This document shows, piece after piece, positions 7,551 through 16,573 of a stretch of DNA of 39,356 bases. The stretch comes from Bradyrhizobium elkanii WSM2783 (GTDB lineage: Bacteria; Pseudomonadota; Alphaproteobacteria; Rhizobiales; Xanthobacteraceae): NCBI RefSeq assembly GCF_000472865.1, contig NZ_AXAP01000076.1, forward strand, positions 360 to 39,715, in the 5' to 3' direction. Every line of letters starts with the position of its first letter. Position 1 is the first letter of the stretch. Under the pieces are notes generated by a model that did no database searches, was not told where the DNA came from, and saw only the letters and a program-made list of their open reading frames with translations. Made by a program: the position numbers and the translations under genes.

Positions 7551-9590
7551 TTAATCATCATTGAAAGATAAAGCATTTTCGACCCTCCTGGGCCAAAGCC
7601 CACCACTTGAGCTACGGCCAGAAAAGGGGCTTTCGGCTAGCCGAGGCGCTTGCCCGCCTTGAGCGCGCGCTCGGCCTGTCGTGTCGCGATTCTTGGTGCC
7701 GAGGTTCGTATCCGGCGAGTTGAACTGCAGCGCGTTCCAGTAGATCCCAGGTCCGGCTCCGGGATCCGCATCGTCCACGAGCTTCTGCAGCCGCCAATAG
7801 AAGCGCGCGTCGCCGGTCATAGTGGTCTCGCCGGTGAACGTGATCAGGCCAGCCTGCGGGCCTGACTGGATGATGCCGATGGAGGTGGTCCCGCTGATTG
7901 TTCCGCTCCCTTGTAGTATGCCGCCGGGAGCAGGCGAATCGGTGCTGGTCGCTGCAATGGTGACCGGGCCCGAGACCGTCCCACCGTTCATGAACAGTGT
8001 GCCCGACTCGCCGACAACAACCGCGCCGGTCACCGTGCCGGCGACCTCCAGCGTCGCCGCGTAGGATACCAGCACCTCGCCGGCACCCGTTGCTGATCCA
8101 CCGGTACCGCCGGCAATCAGCGTACCCCCATTGACCCTGATCAGACCGGAAAGCGTGCCGCTGCTGTCTGCACTCAGGGTCAGCGTGCCGGGACCGAAGA
8201 TCGTCAGGCCCGCCGACCCCTCGATGGCGGCTGCGATCTGCGAACTACCGCCGGTAGCATTGGTGTAGATCAGGCCTTCTGCCGCGCCGAACGAAAGGCT
8301 CGCAGTAGCGATGCTGCCGCCGTTCATGATGAGGCCCGCGGCGTCGCCGCTCGCCTGGCTTCCGACCAGAATGCTCGCATCGCCGCCCGTAATCGCCCCG
8401 CCGTTCACTTCGAGCGCCGCCACCTGCGGCACACCGCAGCTCTCGGCCGCCTGGCTGTCGACGACCTCGTAGACGGCATCGGCCGGAACGTCGTTGATGC
8501 TGACATCCGTCGACGACACGGTCGCCGCGCGCGCGAAGCCCTCGGAGGGCGAATAGGTCAGGAACTTGCCGAGCTGGCCGCGTCGTCGTCCTCTCCGAGA
8601 ATGTAGGGAACGACGATCCCGTTCGTGACGATGGGCAGGTTTGCTCCCGTTCCTGCCACGAACACCTGTTGCGTCAGCCCAAGCTGGGCCATGCCGCCGC
8701 CCGGCACGATAACAAGTGTTCCGCCGGAGTTGCGGACAATGTTCCTCAGGGTACCGTCGTCATTGCCCCCGATTACGACGCGATAGTTGCCGCTTCCGGA
8801 AAGCTGCAAGGCGCCTCCCGTAGAGCCGATGACGAACGTCGCCAGAGATCCCGAGGCGATCTGCACATCGACCGTCGCGCCGTCCGAACGAAGCTCGAGT
8901 ATTCCGCCGTTCGTCACCGTCACCCTGAAGCTGCCAAATGGTGTGGCGGATGTCCGGGTACTTGCCAGCGTCCCAGCGCCTACGGTGTTGTGTCCTATCA
9001 GCTGGTTCGTGTTGGTGAGCAGGAGCGTGCCTTCGCCGTATTTGTGGAGGCCGCCCAGCCCGGAGATCGGCGCGACGACGGTCAGCGTGCCGCCGTTCGT
9101 GTTGATGACCTTAGGCTGGTTGATCGTCCAAGTGCTGGGTTCATATCCGGATGCCGAGGGCAGCGCCGACGGCGAGATCGCCCAAGCTTGCCCCTGCCAG
9201 AGCACGGCGTGGACGCCCCACCCGGTGAGCGCGCCGGTGACGACCTGGCTGTAGTCTTCGGAGGGTAGCGGTAGATTTTCCAGCGTCCATCCGCTGGGCA
9301 TCTGCGCGATCTGGACGGTCTGCGGATTGCTAGACGGGAGGTTGGGTACGTTCTCGAACGAGGCGGGGAAAGCGTTGTTGATGGTGATCGTGCCGCCCGT
9401 CAGGTTCACCGTGAGCGGCGCGAGGACATGGCCGCCGTTATTTTCCATGTATCCCTTCGTCGTCTGGGAAACGGAATACCAGCCAACCGCGAAATTGGCC
9501 AAGACGATCGTCTGCGGACTCTCGGACACGTTCGGGGCCAACCTGATCGGCGAGCCACGCGAGCGGCGGATCGGCACCGGGGCGCGCGCC
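7551..9590 (-). pseudogene. Autotransporter adhesin passenger, frameshifted and lacking its barrel
   Basis: Two minus-strand frames (9601 to 8558, and about 8575 to 7551) together encode a Gly/Thr/Ser-rich passenger. They carry the autotransporter-associated beta-strand repeats, for example GPGTLTLSADSSGTLSG and YGEGTLLLTNTNQLIG. The join near 8570 is a frameshift: GEDDDAA in one frame is followed by KFLTYSPSEGFARAATVSS in the next. The C-terminal beta-barrel needed for surface export is absent; similarity ends near 7690 after DARFYWRLQKLVDDADPG. The N-terminus has no clear signal peptide and merges with an AraC remnant. It cannot make a functional exported protein. Confidence 0.82.
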
Positions 9591-9604
9591 CTCTCACCCA
9601 CCGG

Positions 9605-10010
9605 GGACCTCGCCCTGGTGTTGGTCGCCCAGCGTCAAGGGGCAGTCCCAATTCAGCCCGTATCTCAGTGCGCCTGCCGATCCGGCCTCTCCGATCGCGC
9701 GGGTCCAGGAACACGTCATGGTCAATATGGAGGCCGCCACACGCTGGAGTCTCTCGCTGGGGCGGCAAGGATGAGCCCCCGGAATTTTGCGCGACATTTC
9801 GTCCAGGAGACCGGAATTACGCCGCACGAATTCATCGAGCGTGCTCGTGTCGATGCGGCGCGCCTGAAGCTGGGAGGAAGCGACCTGCCGTTGAAGGCGG
9901 TGGCATATGACTGCGGCTTCGGCCTCAGCGGACCGGATGCGGATCGTGTTTACCGCGCGTCTTGGGGTAACGCCAGCGCAGGATCAGGCAAGTTTTCGGA
10001 AAGAGGAATC
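9605..10010 (+). pseudogene. GlxA-type AraC transcriptional regulator remnant
   Basis: Pieces of an AraC/XylS-type DNA-binding domain occur in three frames. The first is GQSQFSPYLSAPADPASPIARV with VQEHVMVNMEA. The next frame gives LESLAGAARMSPRNFARHFV and TGITPHEFIERARVDAARLKL, with DLPLKAVAYDCGFG. The third is ADRMRIVFTARLGVTPAQ. This is the linker and both helix-turn-helix motifs of GlxA-family regulators, broken by at least two frameshifts. The sensory DJ-1-like domain is missing. The left end abuts the autotransporter remnant. Confidence 0.8.
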
Positions 10011-10250
10011 AGCTAGCGTCGGTGACCTTCGACGGATTCGACGCATTTTGCGCGAGGGCGGCAGAACAGAGAACGTGGTCGTAAAGCAGCTCGTCTCGCG
10101 AATGCTATTCGCGCGGCAGAAAGCTCCGGTTGGCATGAAACGACGTGCCGCTGGCCAGATACGCAGGATCACCTTCATTGCGCAGGACCGATGCACTGAG
10201 CGAGATACACGCGAGATTCAACGCAATGAAGCCCGCGGGAGAAATGATCC

Positions 10251-10382
10251 GTGCGTCCGCCCTTACCCCCGTTCACCGAAGCAACCGCTATCGAGAAGGT
10301 CCGGCTCGCTGAAAACGCTTGGAACGGCCGCGATCCCGCCAAGTAGCGCTTGCATATACCCCTCACAGTCAGTGGCGTAACC
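10251..10382 (+). pseudogene. NTF2/SnoaL-like (DUF1348) protein N-terminal fragment
   Basis: From GTG 10251 the frame reads VRPPLPPFTEATAIEKVRLA then ENAWNGRDPAK, followed by a stop. The shifted frame continues VALAYTPHSQWRNQ. This matches the beginning of DUF1348 SnoaL-like proteins. Similarity ends near 10382, where a LivK-like fragment begins. Only about a quarter of the expected 150 residues remains. Confidence 0.65.
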
Positions 10383-10388
10383 AGGCTG

Positions 10389-10797
10389 GCGTGCAGAACA
10401 CCGCGGGAGTCGTCTCTACGTCGTTCTTGAAAGATCTAGCCGATCCGGCCTGGAAGGATGACGATGCAATAAAGCGATCCTCAGCGTTCATGGACAAGTA
10501 CTATTCCGATGGCGACAGGCAAGATAGCAACGTCCTTTTTGGTTATGCTGCTGCCGAAACCGTGTCCCGAATGCTCGAACAATGTGGCGATGATCTCTCG
10601 CGTGAAACATCACGCGACAGGCCACGTCGTTCAAGGATTTTCAGAGTTCAGTCACACTCCCGGGAATTAAGATCAGTACTCGTCCAAACGACTTTCGGCC
10701 GATCAAGCAGGTCCGTCTTGTGCAGTTTGATGCCAGCTTGTGGCAGCCAATAGGTGACGTGATCGATAGCGCGTTTCTCGGTCCGGCTAACCGTTAA
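10389..10797 (+). pseudogene. Branched-chain amino acid-type ABC binding protein, C-terminal fragment
   Basis: The first frame encodes NTAGVVSTSFLKDLADPAWK, then FMDKYYSDGD, NVLFGYAAAETVSRMLEQCG and DDLSRE. After a frameshift near 10610 it continues TSFKDFQSSVTLPGIKISTR, PNDFRPIKQVRLVQFD and WQPIGDVIDSAF, ending at TAA 10797. This is the C-terminal lobe of LivK-like periplasmic binding proteins. The N-terminal lobe and signal peptide are missing. An N-terminal fragment of the same family lies at 12255, in the wrong order to be one split gene. Confidence 0.78.
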
Positions 10798-11120
10798 ATC
10801 GAGAGATTGAGGGCGACACCTCGTTTGCGCTTTACTCAACGTATCTGACTGGCCCCACTGCGTCGGCAGTCGGGGCGGGCGGACGGTGTCGTTTTGCTCG
10901 CTAAAAGTCATAGTGCATTGTGTTCATCCGATGAGTGAAATCGCTGCACTTCCCGAGAGCTCCAAAACCGTAAATACTAACTTCAAAAGGTGACCCCTGG
11001 CCACCCATGCCGCATCGTCCCCAGAATTGCACCTCTCATAAGGATCTAGCCCTAGAGGCTTTCCGCTCTAAGTATGCATCGCGTCGGATTTGCGAGCCCG
11101 CACCTAAGGAGACTAAGTCC
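10798..11120 (+). other. Intergenic region upstream of the GlcG-like gene
   Basis: About 320 bases without a supportable gene. The stretch is less GC-rich near 10900-11000. It presumably carries the promoter of the gene starting at 11121, but I cannot point to a specific motif. Confidence 0.4.
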
Positions 11121-11606
11121 ATGCAGAAGCTCGGCCGAGTTACGCTATTGACCAGCCTGGTTGCGTTCGCGCTTCAGCCTCATGGTACAGCAGCTCAATT
11201 CCTGGACAAGAAAGTCCTCACTTTAGCCGCCGCGGAGAAGATCGTTGCAGCCGCTAAAGCAGAAGCAGAGCGGAATCGGCTTGCCGGCGTGATCGCCGTT
11301 GTCGACGATGGCGGCTGGCCTATCCTATTGCTACGAATGGACAACGCGGCCTACGTGGCTAGCGTGGAGTTAGCGCCGGGAAAAGCGCGAACGGCCGCGC
11401 TTTTCAAGAAGCCGACCGAAACGCTCGAAAATGCAATCAATCAGGGTCGTTTTGCAGCAGTTACGGCGCGCGATTTCACGGAGATGAAGGGCGGTCTGCC
11501 GATCCTCGTCGATGGGCAGGTCGTCGGCGGTATTGGCGCAAGCTTTGATACCCCCGATCATGATGTTCAGATTGCGCAGGCGGGACTTGCAGCGCTTGCG
11601 CGTTAG
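11121..11606 (+). CDS. Secreted GlcG/HbpS-like heme-binding family protein
   Basis: A 161-residue protein with a Sec signal peptide (MQKLGRVTLLTSLVAFALQ, cleavage probably after GTAA) and one GlcG/HbpS domain (DUF336). Domain marks are LTLAAAEKIVAAAKAEAERN, then AGVIAVVDDGGWPILLLRMD, the region around APGKARTAALFKKPTE and GGLPILVDGQVVGGIGASF. Family members bind heme or cobalamin-like cofactors, or are of unknown role. ATG 11121 follows AAGGAGA at 8 bases. In related genomes such genes often accompany periplasmic dehydrogenases, as here with the GMC pair 1.2 kb downstream. Confidence 0.88.
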   Translation: MQKLGRVTLLTSLVAFALQPHGTAAQFLDKKVLTLAAAEKIVAAAKAEAERNRLAGVIAVVDDGGWPILLLRMDNAAYVASVELAPGKARTAALFKKPTETLENAINQGRFAAVTARDFTEMKGGLPILVDGQVVGGIGASFDTPDHDVQIAQAGLAALAR

Positions 11607-11666
11607 CTCTGATCCTCACACCAGAAAGTGCTGAGGCATATTCTCGCCACTTCAGGAAAGCTCAGC

Positions 11667-12000
11667 ATGATCAAGATTTGGATCGTCAGGTGAGAGTCGA
11701 TCTGGCGGGAGATCGCGTGCCCGAACCATAGGCATCGGTGGTTACGTCCCGATCGGCATCCTGTTGGCTTTGTTGGCCGTCGCGACGGTGGTTGCGTACT
11801 TGGGGTGGTAGTCAGGAGCAGAAACAGGTGTTCCTCCTTCAGGCTACCTCGCGATGACAATCGGTATACTCTTTTCTCTGATCGTTGGGGCTGGATTGAT
11901 GACTCTTCTCTTCTGCAGCCGCCGCTCGGGATACGACGAGCCTGCCAGAATCATCCCTTCCGACCGCGACGAAAACCAGGGTCCTAAAACTCAAGCTGAT
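11667..12000 (+). pseudogene. Decayed copy of the two-helix membrane protein gene at 15922
   Basis: Read across frames, this stretch encodes IGIGGYVPIGILLALLAVAT, then a TAG after LGW where the intact copy has TCG, then PPSGYLAMTIGILFSLIVGA and GYDEPARI. The intact paralogue reads MGIGGYVLVGILLMLLAAVI and PFGYFAMAIGILFSLVFGIG. This copy also has a TGA soon after ATG 11667 and a 5-base deletion near 11720. An ATA stands where the paralogue has an internal ATG. Its own stop is lost, so the frame runs on to 12075. It cannot encode a full protein. Confidence 0.8.
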
Positions 12001-12254
12001 GACGTTGCATCTGAGCGCCAGGGGACGGATTGCTCGCTCCCGCAGCGTTGTGCCGACGTTCGGCGGAGCAACTGATCGGATTGCTCAAGAGCATACGGCC
12101 GTGGCGACGTTCGCCGGTCACTTGAAGGCGGTTCAGGACCACCCTGAAAAACTTTCACTTCCGCGCCGCGCCATTCTGGCCAAGCTTCCTCGTACTGGGA
12201 TGGGAGGAGAAAAGGATGCAGGTCTCGGTGAGATCGGCTCGAAGTGGCGCGCAC

Positions 12255-12366
12255 ATGTCGCTCCGACGGGCGCTGGCGACGTCGGCCGGCGCACAGAACG
12301 GACCAATCAGGATCGGCGTGTTGACTGACATGTCGTCGCTCTATGCCGACAATGGCAGCCAGGGGA
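12255..12366 (+). pseudogene. LivK-like ABC binding protein, N-terminal fragment
   Basis: ATG 12255 starts MSLRRALATSAGAQNG, then PIRIGVLTDMSSLYADNGSQ, the conserved start of the mature LivK-like domain. The signal peptide looks internally shortened. Similarity then ends abruptly. A second short echo (PGVLTDMSS) is found near 12615-12640. Remaining sequence to 12790 shows only broken frames. Confidence 0.65.
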
Positions 12367-12790
12367 AGAGGCCTTCGCCTTCAGGCCGATGGAGAGGACG
12401 GCGGATGCCCGCTCGTGAAGAAATCGTAAACGGCCTGGGACCGCGAATCGCGCCGCGCGCAATCCGACCGGCGGAATTCGGGCGATGTGGAATGACTCGT
12501 TCGGTCTCAGCATTACTATTTCGAACCATCTGGGGGAGGCTAGCGGTGGAATCGGCGTTGCCCAACGGAAAATCCTATCAGAGCGATCCCCGGCGTCAGC
12601 GCTGATCGCGAAGCGCCCGGTGTGCTCACCGACATGTCCTCGCACCGCATTGCACGGTGCTGGGAAGCCACACGATTACAAATTTTCCGTCTGCTGCCTG
12701 CGCTATACCTAAATATGATGGACAGCGCGAGCTGTTGACACTCCGGCGGCGCTTGACACTTTGCGGCCGTCCACAACTTGAAAGGCGAGG
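12367..12790 (+). other. Degenerate intergenic region
   Basis: About 420 bases without an intact gene. The only recognisable trace is GVLTDMSS around 12620-12640, suggesting another scrap of a binding-protein gene. AAAGGCGAGG at its end serves the next gene. Confidence 0.5.
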
Positions 12791-12796
12791 TCAGCC

Positions 12797-13549
12797 ATGA
12801 GCATTAAGCGTCGTGAATTCGTTGTTGGAGCGGGCGTCATTGGAGTCGTCGGCGTAACTGGCGGATCAGTCGCCCCACAACCCGCATCGGCAGAGCATGC
12901 AAAGCAGATGGGCGGGACGCAGACTGTTCAAGCATCCTCACCCGCACAGACTGCAACTTCCACACCACTCGAGAAGCGCGCCTACACGTTTCTCAATCCC
13001 GATGAGGCCACCTGGGTCGAGGCGGCGGTCAATCATATGATTCCAGCCGATGACTTGACGGCCAGCGGCGTCGATTTGGGCATTGCCTATTTCATCGACC
13101 AGCAATTGGCAGGCGGATTCGGGCAAGGCGGTAAAATGTTTATGCAAGGTCCATGGCACCCTGGGGTGCCCCAACAAGGGTGGCAGGTTCGCCTCTCTCC
13201 TGCGGAAGCTTATCGCGCCGCCATCCCGGCGATCAACGCATACTGCATCAAGACATACGGCAAGGACTTTCCATCGATCACGGAAAGTCAGCGCGATGAG
13301 GTCTTAAATGATCTCGGCACGGGCAAAGCGGATTCGGGACCGCTTCCTGCTGGCCTCTTCCTCGATCTGCTTTATCAGAACGTGATGGAAGGCTTTTTCA
13401 GCGATCCCGCTTACGGCGGAAATCGCGACAAGGCTGCATGGAAGATGATCGGCTATAGCGGGGCGACCGGTAACTTCGTCGACCTGATCGAGACGACTTA
13501 CAACAAGCCTTACACCGAACCAAGTCAAAGCATCGCTGACTTGAGCTGA
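12797..13549 (+). CDS. Gluconate 2-dehydrogenase subunit 3-like protein (Tat-exported)
   Basis: A 250-residue small subunit of a membrane-associated sugar-acid or alcohol dehydrogenase. The N-terminus carries a twin-arginine signal, IKRREFVVGAGVIGVVGVTG. The domain follows: FLNPDEATWVEAAVNHMIPA, then GIAYFIDQQLAGGFGQG and FLDLLYQNVMEGFFSDPAYG, typical of the family. It ends 23 bases before the GMC flavoprotein gene, which normally forms a complex with it. The signal on this subunit probably carries its signal-less partner to the periplasm. Confidence 0.92.
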   Translation: MSIKRREFVVGAGVIGVVGVTGGSVAPQPASAEHAKQMGGTQTVQASSPAQTATSTPLEKRAYTFLNPDEATWVEAAVNHMIPADDLTASGVDLGIAYFIDQQLAGGFGQGGKMFMQGPWHPGVPQQGWQVRLSPAEAYRAAIPAINAYCIKTYGKDFPSITESQRDEVLNDLGTGKADSGPLPAGLFLDLLYQNVMEGFFSDPAYGGNRDKAAWKMIGYSGATGNFVDLIETTYNKPYTEPSQSIADLS

Positions 13550-13572
13550 TCTCAGATCGAAGGAGAATTCCG

Positions 13573-15339
13573 ATGGCGACGAAGTTGAAACCCGTCGACG
13601 CAGTCATTGTAGGTTTTGGCTGGACCGGGGCTGTGCTGGCGAGGGAACTAACAAAAGCGGGACTCAACGTGCTGGCGATTGAGCGCGGCGGGATGCGCGA
13701 CACGATCCCGAACTTTGCCGCGCCGATGATACATGACGAACTGCGTTTCGCCATTCGTCATGACCTGATGCAGGACGCGTCCCGCGAGACTCTCACGTTC
13801 CGCAACAGCGTTGACCAGACAGCGCTGCCGATAAGGCGCTGGGGATCGTTCCTGCCGGGAAACGGTGTGGGCGGTGCAGGTGTCCACTGGAATGGGCAGC
13901 ACTATCGGTTTGCGCCGAGCGAATTCAGGATCCGCAGCCATTATCGCGAACGATACGGGAAGACGTTCATTCCCGACGAAATGACGATACAAGATTGGCC
14001 GGTTACGTACGACGAACTGGAGCCCTACTACGACCGCTTCGAATATCTCTGCGGCACGGCCGGGAAGGCCGGCAACATCAAAGGCGTGATCCAGGACGGC
14101 GGAAATCCGTTCGAAGGACCTCGTGCGCGCGAATATCCGAATCCGGCGATGAAGCGCAGCTTTCAAATGAAGATGTTCGAGGATGCCACGCGGGAAATGG
14201 GGTTTCACCCCTATGTTCAGCCATCCTCCGACGTTACGCAGGCCTACACGAACCCTGAGGGGGTGGACATGGGCTCCTGCGTATACTGCGGGTTCTGCGA
14301 GCGCTTCGGCTGCGAAATGTCAGCGAAAGCAAGCCCGCAATCGACGCTTCTGCCACTTTTGCTGAAAGACCCTAGATTTGAGCTGCGCACACTTTCTCAT
14401 GTCACCAAGGTTAATCTCGACTCCGGCCGCAAAAAGGCAACCGGTGTTACCTATGTCGACTCTCAAGGTCGCGAGTTCGAACAGCCCGCCGACATGGTGC
14501 TCCTCTGCGCGTTTGGCCTCCATAACGCACGACTGATGATGCTGTCGGGAATCGGTCGCATCTACGATCCTGAAACCGGTAAGGGTGGCGTTGGGCGCAA
14601 TTACGCCTACCAGATGTCCAGCAGCGTCACCGCGCACTTCAACGACAAGGTCTTCAATCCGTTCATGGGCGCCGGTGCGTGCGCCATGATCATAGACGAT
14701 TTCAACTACGACAACTTCGATCATGGGCCGCTCGGCTTCGTGGGTGGTTCTTACATCTGTGTCGAGAGCAAGGGGCAACGGCCGATCGATTTCCGTAACC
14801 TGCCACCAGGCGAGCCTCGCTGGGGCAAAGGCTGGAAGCAATCGGTTGCCCACTGGTATAACCGCACTTTCGTGATCGCGTCATTCGGCAGCGTCACAGC
14901 CCAGCGCGGCAACTATCTTGACCTCGATCCCAACTATAAGGATGGCTTCGGCAATCCGCTGCTGAGGATGACGTTCGACTTCAGCAAAAATGATCTGGAC
15001 ATGTCGAAGTACTGCACCGATCGTGCAGCCGACATCGCCAAGCACATGAACCCGGACAAAATGGGCATCAACTATCGCAAGGGACCTTATTCGATCGTCC
15101 CGTACCAGACGACGCACACGACAGGCGGCACCATTATGGGAGCCGATCCGACAACCAGCGCTGTCAACCGCTATCTGCAAAGCTGGGATGTTCCCAACGT
15201 GTTTGTCATGGGCGCGGGCGCCTTTCCGCAAAACCCGTCGCACAATCCGACGGGCACAGTCGGAGCTCTGGCCTATTGGGCGGCCGATGCGATCACAACG
15301 AAGTATCTGAAATCGCCGGGGCGCCTGGTCCCGAGCTGA
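13573..15339 (+). CDS. GMC oxidoreductase, FAD subunit of a gluconate/glucose dehydrogenase-type complex
   Basis: A 588-residue FAD-dependent oxidoreductase. The Rossmann motif is VIVGFGWTGAVLARELTKAG near residue 10. A cysteine cluster, CVYCGFCERFGC near residue 235, matches the iron-sulfur site of FAD glucose dehydrogenases. The C-terminal catalytic segment has NPSHNPTGTVGALAYWAAD with the active-site His and Asn. It has no signal peptide; export would rely on the preceding Tat subunit. ATG 13573 follows AAGGAGA. The usual third partner, a multiheme cytochrome c, is missing: no CxxCH gene follows. The substrate is not determined. Confidence 0.92.
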   Translation: MATKLKPVDAVIVGFGWTGAVLARELTKAGLNVLAIERGGMRDTIPNFAAPMIHDELRFAIRHDLMQDASRETLTFRNSVDQTALPIRRWGSFLPGNGVGGAGVHWNGQHYRFAPSEFRIRSHYRERYGKTFIPDEMTIQDWPVTYDELEPYYDRFEYLCGTAGKAGNIKGVIQDGGNPFEGPRAREYPNPAMKRSFQMKMFEDATREMGFHPYVQPSSDVTQAYTNPEGVDMGSCVYCGFCERFGCEMSAKASPQSTLLPLLLKDPRFELRTLSHVTKVNLDSGRKKATGVTYVDSQGREFEQPADMVLLCAFGLHNARLMMLSGIGRIYDPETGKGGVGRNYAYQMSSSVTAHFNDKVFNPFMGAGACAMIIDDFNYDNFDHGPLGFVGGSYICVESKGQRPIDFRNLPPGEPRWGKGWKQSVAHWYNRTFVIASFGSVTAQRGNYLDLDPNYKDGFGNPLLRMTFDFSKNDLDMSKYCTDRAADIAKHMNPDKMGINYRKGPYSIVPYQTTHTTGGTIMGADPTTSAVNRYLQSWDVPNVFVMGAGAFPQNPSHNPTGTVGALAYWAADAITTKYLKSPGRLVPS

Positions 15340-15524
15340 GCACCTTCGGATCCACGCAATCGCGCCAGCATGGGGGGCCGCCTCGGAACGGCGAGGTTGT
15401 CATCGAGTAGAACGCGGCCAGGGAGCACGATCGTGAGTTATTCCGGGAGCGGCGGATGCACACCAAACCTTGGAGCACTTGCGGCGCCTTTACCGTCACA
15501 CGCGATCAAACGCCACGGTGCACA

Positions 15525-15725
15525 ATGGCGTATGTTCTCAAGATAAGCGGCGAGCCGCATACGGTCGACGCTGACCGCGACACGCCGCTGCTGTGGGTGC
15601 TTCGCGACATGCTCCAAATGACTGGAACCAAGTTAGGATGCGGTATGGAGCTGTGCGGCGCGTGCACGGTGCATCTTGAAGGCGCGGCGACAAGCGCTTG
15701 TATCACTCCGATCGACAGCGTTGGG
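15525..15725 (+). pseudogene. [2Fe-2S] subunit of a molybdenum hydroxylase (IorA-like), N-terminal fragment
   Basis: ATG 15525 begins MAYVLKISGEPHTVDADRDT then LLWVLRDMLQMTGTKLGCGM and ELCGACTVHLEG, the plant-type ferredoxin cluster of isoquinoline 1-oxidoreductase and related alpha subunits. After CITPIDSVG the resemblance ends. The second, all-helical [2Fe-2S] domain is gone, although the frame runs on to 16079 with unrelated sequence. The large molybdenum subunit is absent. It is a truncated relic. Confidence 0.78.
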
Positions 15726-15921
15726 CGACGCCCGCGCGGGACTGAGGTCATCCGTGTGACGTTGGTGCAAAGTCCGGTGGAAGTTGGTGAAGCATCATAC
15801 ACCTTGCGACGCACGATCCAAAGACCGGAACACATTTTGGCGGAGGGCGTTAATGTTCCGGTCGGGTCTTGCCTTTACGGGAGTGCCGGGGGACAAAATT
15901 TTCTCTGCGAGGCGAGCAAGT

Positions 15922-16260
15922 ATGAACGGCATTTGGATGTCTCGGTGGAGATCATTTTGGCTAGAGATGGCCTCGAATGCGCGAACCATGGGCATCGGGG
16001 GATACGTCTTAGTAGGCATCCTACTGATGTTGCTAGCCGCCGTGATTGTCCTTGCGATCATGGGGTGGTCGTCGGCTGAAGAAGCAGACGTTACCCCCTT
16101 CGGATATTTCGCGATGGCAATCGGCATACTGTTTTCTCTGGTGTTCGGTATCGGATTGATGGCTCTGCTCTTTTACAGCAGCCGCGCGGGCTACGACGAG
16201 CCCGCCAGGCTGGTTCCACCCGACACTAACGAAAATCCCGAGTCTCGAACGCCAGATTGA
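15922..16260 (+). CDS. Two-helix membrane protein of unknown function
   Basis: From ATG 15922 it has 112 residues; a shorter start at ATG 15988 gives 90. Two membrane helices are clear: YVLVGILLMLLAAVIVLAIM and FAMAIGILFSLVFGIGLMAL. They are followed by a charged tail, SSRAGYDEPARLVPPDTNEN. I do not recognise the family. A decayed paralogue sits at 11667-12000 with the same GYDEPAR tail, so the gene has been duplicated within this region. It follows the [2Fe-2S] remnant and precedes the porin. The frame before 15922 belongs to unrelated sequence. Confidence 0.65.
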   Translation: MNGIWMSRWRSFWLEMASNARTMGIGGYVLVGILLMLLAAVIVLAIMGWSSAEEADVTPFGYFAMAIGILFSLVFGIGLMALLFYSSRAGYDEPARLVPPDTNENPESRTPD

Positions 16261-16573
16261 CCTTAGGTGGGGGTATTGCCGGTTAAGGTCATGAACGCGA
16301 GCACGAGCTGGTGCAATGATTTTCATCTCGAGGGACGACGCAGCTCGCTGCTTTGTTGCCGCCATTTCCACGCTCCTGATGGTTTTGCCCACGTGCGGCG
16401 AAGAGGACCGAGGACTCGCTTCGACTTAGTGCCCCGCCAGATCCCGCCAAAGGCGGTTAGTGGCGCCGTTGAGCACTTTACCTCCCATATGACAGACGCC
16501 CCTCGAGTTTGCCGTTGGAGCGTGTCCCAATACTCCCGACGTCAGAGAATCTTGGTATGCGGCTCGATTGAAA
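16261..16573 (+). other. Intergenic region before the porin pseudogene
   Basis: About 310 bases with no supportable gene. A small inverted segment near 16446-16470 (cgccaaaggcg, ggcg) is visible, but no T-run or promoter motif can be named. Confidence 0.4.

Noticed and set aside
9327..10016. A 229-residue intact AraC regulator
   Set aside because: Its first half is antisense to the autotransporter remnant, and the conserved parts lie in three different frames.
15725..16079. Continuation of the [2Fe-2S] subunit frame as a real C-terminal domain
   Set aside because: After DSVG the residues do not match the second [2Fe-2S] domain, and the frame overlaps the membrane-protein gene out of phase.
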